64,000 bases of DNA from Chrysogorgia sp. JL179-B06. Its lineage: Eukaryota; Cnidaria; Anthozoa; Scleralcyonacea; Chrysogorgiidae. Under the pieces are notes generated by a model. The model was not told where the DNA came from, did not search any database, and worked only from the letters and a program-made list of their open reading frames with translations. Positions 55,290-64,000 of this stretch are shown here, piece after piece (the stretch's first letter is position 1; the number at the start of each line of letters is the position of its first letter). The translations under genes were made by a program, and so were the position numbers. The stretch lies in assembly GCA_035772405.1 (NCBI GenBank), contig JAYKKM010000054.1, positions 3,694,001 to 3,758,000 on the forward strand, in the 5' to 3' direction.

Positions 55290-57227
55290 TCAAATGTTCT
55301 ATTCACTAATATAAAGTGTAAGACTTTGAACAGAAATGTTTAATTAAAAGATTGTTTTTTAACAATTAATTTTGTTAATAGAATTGCGAATTAATTAATT
55401 GTTATAAATGTCATGGCTCGATAGTCTAAATCATGAGAAATTGCATTTTTCCGCATAAAATTGTTTGTAATCATCGTGGTTCATTGCATAGCTCTAGTGG
55501 TTGTCTTGTTTATATCCTCAACGTTTACCTGAGTGGAGAAATCGTGTTTCCAATAAATCCATAAAATAAATTTGCATAAAATCTGCCGCTTATATCATAA
55601 ACACAATTTCTCTAGATAATGCTACAAGACAACCGCTAGAGCTATGCAATGAACCAAAATAAAGCTCAGATCTGCATTACAAAACTTTTATGGGGGAAAA
55701 GGCAATTTCTCGTGATGCAATTACTCAGATCGGGCTGAAATTTTCAGTAGCGGCAACCGGGCTGAAATTTTCGCCATGTAATCGCAACGTCAATTTTTAA
55801 GGGATTTATTTATAAGACCGAGCTGAAACAGCTTCGTCCCGGCAAACCCGGCTGAGATTTCAGCCCCGGCTGAAAGTCTCCATGTACTCGGCCCCTAAAA
55901 TGGTTTTATCTATAAAGAATTTTCATATTTATAAAATATTAAATTTTTATCTGCTGGTCTCACAAAATTAGTAATTCATCATCAATGAAAAGCAATTAAT
56001 AAGTGCTATTTCCCTTCACATCCTCAGGTAACTCCGCCATATTTTAAAAACTCGTGGTTAATCCTATACATGTAGTTGACAACCCTCCCCCTCGCTCTTA
56101 ACATTGATAGGTGCATTACTCGTCGATGTCGACCAACCGATACACTATAATTGATAGGCTTTGATTCGGAAACTAGTTGAATTTCAATATCATGAGCAAA
56201 GGTTAAGTTATTTCTACATTCTTCCATTTTCTGATTTCTTGTTTTGAATCTAAATATTGCCTTGTTAATAGTGTATGATTTAACTATGTCACGCAAACAT
56301 CGCTGAAAATGTGATTCTAGATCTTGAAAATATCAAAATTTTCTGGATCTAGATCGTTGCGGTTCGCCACAAACGTACACTAGAAGTAACAAGTATTGCT
56401 TGCCTTATAATTATAGTTACTGTATACCACTGTATACGCATGCAAGGCTCGTCAAAAACTAGAGAATGTGGTGAAGGTCTACTATTTCCATGTTTGAGCA
56501 TCTTACAGTCACAAAGTCACCCCCCTTGAAAAAATCCTGTATCCGCCCCTGCGTATTTCTGGTAGTGGTTTGTCTGTGGTTCAGCTTGTTAGACAAGAAG
56601 CCATTCTAAATTATTATATGACAAGAAATGGTCTAGCTTTTTATGTATTCTTGGTTTGACTTCTGTTACAAATGTTTAAATTGATGTTTAAATTGCTTTT
56701 GAATTGCATGATTGATCCTTGCCGACCTTTGAGAGCTCTGATGTTCACATATTGTTTTGTTTTGAAGATATTAAGCCAAGGTAAAACAATTAAACCCAAT
56801 CATTTTGTTCCTCTTATTTTCGGATCAACTGCAGATAAGAGGAACCTAAAACCAAATTCCTCTAGTGTGCCACAAAAATATGCATGTTGTCAATGGTACA
56901 AACAAAAAAATCCAATCAAAACTTCAGTTCATCCCCTGTATACTAGTGTAAGTGGGACACCAAGGAAAACAATTTCCTAAACCTTTACCTGCATGTGACA
57001 TTAACAATGTAATTTTATCTTCTATTCCAAAAATAGGTACGCGATGCGTACATGTGACTACCGCTATTAAGGATAGAACAAGTAGACTTAAGAAGTAATG
57101 CATGAAAAGCATTGACACACAAAGAGATTGATAGTTATTTTAAATCATGTTATACATGTGTTGCTAATTTGAACATGGCATATACTATACATACATTTTT
57201 ATACGGGCTCTTTCCAAAAGATTAAAG

Positions 57228-57407
57228 AAATACCTAATGGTTTTCGTGTTTGGATACTCTGATCCAAACACGCGGGATGTTGCGAGACTTGAGAAAAGCG
57301 TAAAAAAACACGAGCCGCTAGGCGAGTGTTTTTAGCTTTTCGAAAGTCGAGCAACGTCCCAAGTGTTTGGATCAGAGTATCCAAACACGGAAAACCATTA
57401 GGTATTT
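57228..57407. repeat. Hairpin element with CGCTAGGCGAG centre, copy B
   Basis: This is the counterpart of 46553-46730, with a better matching centre (CACGAGCCGCTAGGCGAGTG). Its terminal GTATTT is the target site duplicated by the LINE insertion. Confidence 0.88.
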
Positions 57408-57430
57408 AACGAGATATTTAATGAAATGAA

Positions 57431-59826
57431 ATGGTAATGACCGCCTTGCAAGAAAACAAAGAGGTTATTCTCTTGGGCGACCTAAACTGTGATTATTCTA
57501 AACGAACGGACAATAGTTGCCTGAAGGATATTATAAAGATAAACGGTCTTAAACAAGTGATAACCCAACCGACTAGAACTACGATGACAACAAGTTCATT
57601 GATTGATATTGTATTAACAACACATGTCGGGAATATATTACAATCTTTTGTTTGTAATAGTGGTCTCAGTGACCATGACATAATTGGGGTAATAAGGAAA
57701 ATGAATTGTATTAAATATGCACCAAGGAAACTATTTGCCCGTAACTACAAGCAATATTCCGCTTCCTCGCTTAAAAATGAACTTCGAAGCCAGAATTGGG
57801 ATAGCGTGACATGGAATAATGATTTTAATACTGCATGGAACGGATTTAAAACTATCATAACAAATATAATCAATAAACATGCTCCACTGGTTGAAAGAAC
57901 TGTGCGTGGTAAAGATTGTCCATGGCTAACCGGAGAAATCAAACAAAACATGTATGAACGTGACTACCAACTTCGAAAGGCAAAGCGAACAAAAAACCCG
58001 GAAGACTGGAGTCATTATCGAAGATTAAGGAATTTAACAACCTATGCAATACGTAAGGAAAAAGCAAATTATGAGATCTATTTTTAATGAAAATGAATTA
58101 AACCCTAAGAATTTCTGGAAACAAATTAAGAAATGTTACCCAGTTAAGAATAAGTCAACATCAAGTGCTTCATTTAAAGTAGGAAACGAAGTATTAACGG
58201 ACAAAAGTAAAATATCGAATGCTTTCTGTGACTTTTTCAGCAACATACCTTCTCAAATGAAAACCACAACATGTAATTTCGTGAATTCTGTATGGCAGTA
58301 TAACGATATGGATGGATTATCAAGAAAAGTAAACCCAAGTAACCATGAATTTTGCTTTACAGAAGTTCATTATCAGGAAGTGCTTAGAATCCTAGAATCC
58401 CTAAACCCATACAAACCAGCTGGTGTTGATAACATTCCACCTAAAGTTGTAAAGGATGCAGCCACAGAGAACCCTAACCCTAACCCTAACCCTAATCTTA
58501 GTCTCCAAAGTGGTCAGTTCCCGGTTTATAAATCCGATGAGAAAACTCTGTTTGATAACTACCGACCCATTTCAACACTGCCAGTGTTTTCGAAGGTCTT
58601 GAAACTCGTATATTATCGAGTCTCACGGTACCTGGAAGAAAATGATCTTCTTAATAACTATCAATACGGCTTCCGTCGAAATCGATCAACGAAACATGCT
58701 ATTACGATCTTGATAGACGATGTAAGAACTGGTATGGATCAAGGTCAATTGACTGGGTCAGTCTTTATGGATCTACGTAAAGCTTTTGACACGGTAAGCC
58801 ATGGTCGTCTTTTAGACAAACTACCAGCTTATGGTATTAAAGATATAGAAATGAAATGGTTTATGAGTTACTTGTTTGCACGAGCCCAAGTTGTAAATTT
58901 TCAAGGAATGCTCTCGGATAAAAAATCTATTACCCGCGGAGTGCCGCAGGGCTCTATCCTTGGACCACTGCTGTTTGACCTACTTATAAATGATCTACAT
59001 ACTGAAGTAACTAAATGTCAAATTCTACTTTATGCCGATGATACAGTGGTATATTTTAGTCATAAGAACGTTTCCCATTTGGAAACAATCCTAAATGAAG
59101 AAGTGAATAAGATAGCAAAATGGATGTCGGAAAATCATCTAACGCTAAATTTGAAAAAAGGAAAAACTGAATTTCTTTTGTTTGGGACCGCCAAAAGACT
59201 GAACAAAGAATCGTCTTCTCCTATCAACATCAAGGTTAGCGGTGAACATGTAAATCAAACCATGCAATACAAGTACTTGGGTGTACTATTTGACCACCAT
59301 CTTACCTTTCATGAACAGGTTCGTATTGTTTACCACAAAACTTCTACGAGACTAAAGCTACTTAAACGAGTAAGGCACAATTTAACCACCTATGCAGCTG
59401 AGCGAATCTACCTAAATATGATCCAACCAATCATTACATACTGTCCGACAGTATATCTTGGTCTGCCAACGTATTTGAAAGAAAAACTTCAATCAGTCCA
59501 AGATCGAGGAAAAAAAAATTGTGCTTTCGAAACAGACTGATGTTCAGTGGAAACCGATCTCGGAAATAATTAATCAAAAAACTATTCTGGATGTTCATAA
59601 AGCGATTCAACGAGTTTCTCCTCCCGTGTTCCATGACTACTTTAAATTCCTCAATCATGGGAAGAACACTCGAGGGGATGGTTGCTCCCTTATTGTCCAC
59701 GAATCAAAACCGAAGCAGGAAGAAAGACGTTTAAGTTTCAAGGATGCAAACTATTTAATGAACTTCCCAAAGATATGAAAATTGAAAAATCCATCGTCAG
59801 ATTCAAAGGAAAATTAAAATCTTTAT
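57431..59826 (+). pseudogene. LINE endonuclease-reverse transcriptase, frameshifted
   Basis: 57431-58087 holds the APE C-terminus (VILLGDLNCDY, SLIDIVLTTHVG, SGLSDHDIIGV). A frameshift near 58075 leads to the RT frame 58044-59540 with [50 protein letters not shown] and the catalytic YADDT at 59031. Further shifts near 59515 and 59710 separate the C-terminal IVLSKQTDVQWKPISEI and CKLFNELPKDMKI parts. The region before YKSDEKTLFDNYRPIS is replaced by ACCCTA repeats. The catalytic motifs survive but the frame is broken. Confidence 0.88.
58471..58496 (+). repeat. Telomere-type (ACCCTA)4 inside LINE RT frame
   Basis: Four exact ACCCTA units plus a partial one sit in the reading frame and encode NPNPNPNPN, where the RT should have the IAPSL-like segment before LQSGQFP. 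Confidence 0.9.
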
Positions 59827-61479
59827 AAACTGAATGTTTTTTAAGTACATTACTCTTAGTTAGTATTTTTATTTATCTTATTTTAAGATTTATGAACTTT
59901 TAACTTTTATTGACTTTTATAGTATAGTTTTGTTATTGGTTAATGTAGATAAGTACAGGTCCTTGTAGGATAACAGCATTTATTGTAATAGCTGAACGAG
60001 TTAACCTGTATAAAGATGATTAATAATAATAATAGTATTTCTTTTATAAAATAACCACAGAGAAATATTACTAAAAGTTATTGATATAATTAGATCAACA
60101 TTGCAATTCTCCCAAAAGCCGTATCAGCGGAGGTCTTTCATGTCCTTCTAAGCTAATCGGCCAATCATGGATGGTTTTCTATCATGATTTATGACGCTGA
60201 CGACAGCAGACAGCCGGAAATAAGCTTGAGGTATAAAAATACACCAGGGAAACATGCTTAGAAAGATGAAAAAGATATTTCCAGATGGATTTAATCACGA
60301 AAATATGCCGTTTAACTTTATGTTGGATTGCTGCAGATGTAAAGTGATGTTGTGAGTTTGCCTATAGCCTTCATATTCTACAACACTGAACACAGAATCT
60401 TTTTTGTGGTTTTCTCTCACTGTCGAAATGTTCGGTGATTTTTTGTTGGCTACAAGAACAAAATGAATGGTTTCTTCGTGAATATCCTGCCCGACGAGAG
60501 GTAAAATAAACATTTTACACCTTTTCCACTTGGTGGACTATATCTATAAAAGTATTGTCTTTTTGACAATTTCGAATTTCAAATTTAAAAATTTTTATAA
60601 TTTCGGCCCATTTTTTAAAAATCTTGTGAAAATTAACAAGGAAGATTGCTATATTTTAATATTTATAGTTATTGTGCATAGTATAGATAAAAATAGGTTC
60701 GCAATGCGTACATGTGTCTGCTGATGTGAGCCGCTGATCTGTATGGGATTTACAAGGTGAGTCGTTGTAATCTCATAGAGATCGACCGCGAATATTATAT
60801 TGTACTTAAAGTATGAATGCATCTAAATAACTATGTTAACCAACTAATTTGGTGATATGAGCTATTTTATCCGAGTAAAACAAAGATAAAGTGAGGCATA
60901 CAAAATTCAAAATGTTCGTTAATCCTGTCTTGCCTATTCGCACGTGACGCATCGTGTTCCTCCACCTCATTCGGTGCATATATATGATTTACTCCTCTAG
61001 TATTTTCGATTTTTTCCTTTTCTTTGATTTAACGTTACGTCCTTCCCGTTTTGGTGAAACATCTGAAAGAGAATAAAGAAATTCACCAGATATGTTTTAT
61101 TTAACAATTTAAAAAACAACTACATCGCGAAACGTTGTCTAAGTGTCAGCAATACAAATTATTATTCAACAATTAATTAATAATTCAAAAATTATATAAT
61201 ATTTAATAATTCAAAAACTGTATTAATACATACTACGATAACTTATAAAAGAACTTGTCAGCAGTCTAAATTGTTTATTTGTACTTTTATAAGTATATTT
61301 GTATAAAATTAGATTGTATAGTTCCTAAAGCTTTGTTAAATTTCTCGATAATTTTCCTTTCATATGCAAGTACACGGCCCTTCAGGCTGAAAGGCCACCT
61401 TTTGAAATAAGTTTAAATTACAACATTACAAAGTTAAAATTAACTCATGAAAATTATGGTATTACCATACTCAAGTCCT

Positions 61480-61545
61480 GCCGTCTCACCGGCAATCAGG
61501 TTACAGGTTCGACCCTCTCTGGGGCTCATATTCATTTTCTCATGA
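61480..61545 (+). other. B-box-containing duplicate motif (also at 48028-48095)
   Basis: CTGCCGTCTCACCGGCAATC then GGTTACAGGTTCGACCCTCT carries a Pol III B box (GGTTCGACCC) but no convincing A box or cloverleaf. It is a weak tRNA-like relic, present in both duplication copies. Confidence 0.35.
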
Positions 61546-61673
61546 AGATTAATTTGTACTTGACAAACGTCCATGTATCCCGCATCTGTCTACTCCAAGT
61601 TCTCGCATTTATATTTACTATATAACAATTAGATTATGAGCTCCAAATTTCAATGACGTAATTATCTAATTGT

Positions 61674-62104
61674 TTAAAGTGCTACTACGATGAAAATTGT
61701 GTTTTAAAAAATTAAATTTGCCACTTGAAATAAACCTATACTATTTAAATGTTCTAAATTCGAAAACATTTTGGAAATTGAATTAAGTAATGTGGAAAAA
61801 TTTTCATGAGACAAGAGACGAAAATGTCCTTCGGCATTATTAAGTTGTCGCTTGATCGTCCCGCAAATTCTAGCCAGCGGTCTGTTTCGTGATGTCATCC
61901 AATCAACCTTGTTCTTGTTGCATGTTGCATGCTAGCTGAATTTGTTTTGCTTTCTTGATCTTTGTACACTGCAAAACTTATAAATGTCATCAAATGACAG
62001 TGATAATATCTACAATATCTAAAATCGTATCTAGAAGTCTCCCTGTTGATTGGATGACGTCACAACTCGTACTCGACCCATTACTTTCCTAGTACTAGCT
62101 GGCT
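61674..62104. mobile_element. TTAAAGTGCTAC MITE, inverted relative to 4199-4744
   Basis: TTTAAAGTGCTACTACGATG is followed by long matches to the reverse complement of 4352-4743, including ATGTTGCATGCTAGCTGAAT and GATTGGATGACGTCACAACT. The other end (CTAGTACTAGCTGGC) is truncated. Confidence 0.85.
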
Positions 62105-62106
62105 AT

Positions 62107-63358
62107 GTATATATGTATACTAGTTCACGTAATATAATAAAGTCGGTAATTCCAATATTGACCAAGTTAACGTTCAAAATCTACGACGAAATCAAAGGAA
62201 ATCGCGAAATTGCGATCAACAAATACGGAGACTGATATTTTATAATATATTCTTTGAAATAATTGATAAAAAATGTTGTTTGATAGAACAGGTGGGCACG
62301 AGGGGTTATTGCAGATACGTATTTCTAGTTTAAATGTATTTGTATTTTAAGGTGGTTCCTTATGGTGCTAATTTGTCGGGAAATTTATCAGTGAAATTTA
62401 CCGATAATCGGGAAATTGTATGACGTCAGCACGCGTAAAAAAGCCCAACATCTTGCGTTTCCTTCCGTGAACTTAATTCTGTTTCTTCTAAAAATTCTAT
62501 CCAACAAATTTTGCTGAATGTTAAAAAACATTAAATTTGGTGATATTTACAAAAGATTCTGAACCCTACATTTATTTTTCAGTAAAATATTTCTTGAACA
62601 ATTCTCACATGACTGTGAAGTTTGAAGAAATTTCACCGAAGGAAACGCGAGAAATTACAGGGAAAAGATGAAAAATATCAAAATAACTGTTATATTTAAG
62701 ACTCGTTGTTGCCATGACAACAATCTTGAAAAGGTACATAACACAAAAGCAATAATGTCACTAACCTTAATGGCGAATTTCATGAATATAAGGGCAAACA
62801 AACTAGGCTTACTTAAGCACTTTAGTCGGATAGTGAGATAGTCCCAGGGATCCATTTCTCACAAAAGGTTTGTATATGTATATATATTTATTTCAGCGAA
62901 GCATGGTAGGACCAACTCCTTATAAGGAAGTAAAAAGTCGTTTTGGGTGATCCGTTTGAATCATACTTTGTGCATGTTGTGAAGGGTGGCCATTGGCGAG
63001 TGGTGATCTGACGAACTACATAAAGAGGTTTTTACGAAGGGTATACACGTTTGCGTAATATAATAGGTACGTGTGTTATGTATTTAGACTCGCTAATTCC
63101 AAATCTGTTTTCACAATTGAAAACGGTTAAATATTAATCGAGAATAGATAACGTTCAAAATAATATACGACGAAACGGCTGGCTGATTGCCGAATAATTT
63201 CTAAGTACCTAAACCATTTTTACGAAGGGTATACGAGTTCTCGTAATATAATAGACACGTATGTTATGTATTTAAACTCCGTAATTCTAAAACTGTTTTC
63301 AGAATTGTAATCGAGTAAATATTGGCCGAGATAACGTTCAAAATCTACGTACGACGAA
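62107..63358 (+). repeat. Three diverged copies of a ~140-bp repeat
   Basis: 62107-62228, 63031-63175 and 63219-63358 share TTACGAAGGGTATACGAG-type starts, CGTAATATAATA, a GTAATTCCA-type word and an ending GATAACGTTCAAAATCTACG plus ACGACGAA. The first copy lacks the opening words. It is noncoding. Confidence 0.75.
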
Positions 63359-63648
63359 CCGGCCTTTTGGGATTTGTAATCGACAGACGCGGTCTGGGCA
63401 CTGGGGACCATGGATGGGGTGGGCGTACAAAAGGCGAGCGAGGGGATTATTGCGGATTCGTATTTCTAGTTATGTATTATGCAGAAAACCATAGGGAGCC
63501 ACTCATATTACATTTATTACTTAACAAGTCATTAACGGGTCACGCCACATCACGCCTACGGGTAAAAAAATCCTTTTCAAAATCTACACTTAAAAAGCGG
63601 ATCGAAATCTCCCTGGAATCGTCCATATTTTTCCTTTGAAAAACCAAC

Positions 63649-63814
63649 CTAATTTAGTATCCTGTTTCTGTTCTTCCTTTTTTATCATAGCAGCTTCTTT
63701 GGCTTCTTTTTGCTTGGGTTTAGGTTGAACTTTGGTTTCTCCAGTCAACAGTATCATGCACGTAGGACGGTCACTCAACTCAAACTGACATAGGAGATCT
63801 GGTTCACAATCGTA
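63649..63814 (-). CDS. Possible internal exon of an unknown minus-strand gene
   Basis: There is an open frame on the minus strand between TTAATAG (acceptor) and TTAG|GTTGG (donor). It encodes YDCEPDLLCQFELSDRPTCM, ILLTGETK and then a Lys/Glu-rich stretch (KEAKEAAMIKKEEQKQ) that could form a helix. It is 166 nt long, so it would enter in phase 0 and leave in phase 1. I do not recognise the protein. Gene identity and even exon status are tentative. Confidence 0.45.
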
Positions 63815-64000
63815 CTATTAACACAGAAAGTAACACAAAAATACTAAAAGATTGATAAACTGACAAAATCGTTTGCACGAGGTGTAACGTTTTGAGCGAA
63901 CGCCGCTGGTCACAGCTTGGAAAGAAAGTGAAACACGTTTAAAGTGTGTATCTGGTGTTTGTTTACATATTCGTAATCTTTGGGTTCTACCAAGAAATGT

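Larger units (their letters stand above)
57408..60034 (+). mobile_element. 5'-truncated CR1/L2-like LINE with 6-bp target duplication
   Basis: It is flanked by GTATTT at 57402-57407 and 60035-60040. Copy A (46725-46731) has the site once. The element starts inside the APE endonuclease and ends in TTAATAATAATAAT. It sits in the duplicated segment after the duplication, or was lost from A; the single-copy site in A favours insertion. Confidence 0.92.
53709..61880. repeat. Segmental duplication, copy B (parent, contains the intact gene end)
   Basis: It matches 42261-48437 in the same order. It is longer because of the insertions at 54738-55289 and 57408-60034. Sequence agreement outside indels looks like 95-98% by eye, so the duplication is fairly recent. 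Outside the insertions I recognise no further gene in it. Confidence 0.92.

Noticed and set aside
61480..61545. tRNA duplicated with the segment
   Set aside because: Only a B-box-like word is convincing. No A box or cloverleaf can be drawn.

Overview
The window is metazoan nuclear DNA. It has spliced genes with GT-AG introns, AT-rich intergenic sequence, and many transposon remnants. It holds one secure spliced gene, a TM9SF3 orthologue on the minus strand, and one secure intact ORF, a secreted protein ending in a Hedgehog-type Hint domain, on the plus strand. Interstitial TTAGGG-type repeats, CR1/L2-like LINEs, BEL/Pao and DIRS-like elements, tRNA-like SINEs and many foldback elements suggest an early-branching invertebrate. 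A cnidarian, probably an anthozoan, is my best guess. That is inference from repeat style and cannot be proved here.

Layout. Bases 1-42132 are essentially one gene. TM9SF3 is read right to left from a signal-peptide exon at 42132 to 42058 through thirteen further coding exons, down to 3400. The last coding exon(s) lie beyond the left edge. All fourteen exons keep frame across their junctions, so no internal coding exon seems to be missing. One exon is only 18 nt. The introns are a transposon graveyard. The terminal intron holds more than 3.3 kb of compound minisatellite (1-3338). The introns between 3.5 and 26 kb carry foldback elements, MITEs, tRNA-like SINEs, a truncated LINE inside the arm of a foldback (19.5-21.3 kb) and a second LINE end (21.85-22.6 kb). 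Intron 2 (26458-38705) holds an internally deleted DIRS-like tyrosine-recombinase retrotransposon, and a degraded BEL/Pao element with 196-bp LTRs is inserted in its right terminal repeat.

Bases 42.2-61.9 kb are shaped by a segmental duplication. The intact gene at 52607-54097 encodes a signal peptide, a novel N-terminal region, an RSKR furin-type site, a cysteine-rich PLA2-like module and a Hint domain. The 3' end of this gene plus several kb of downstream sequence also occurs at 42261-48437, so a dead gene fragment lies about 130 bp from the TM9SF3 start codon. A third, inverted and internally deleted fragment lies at 51.47-51.71 kb. The two long copies give empty and filled sites for several mobile insertions, including a LINE at 57408-60034 with a 6-bp target duplication.

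Bases 62-64 kb contain a three-copy diverged repeat and a possible exon of another minus-strand gene at the right edge.
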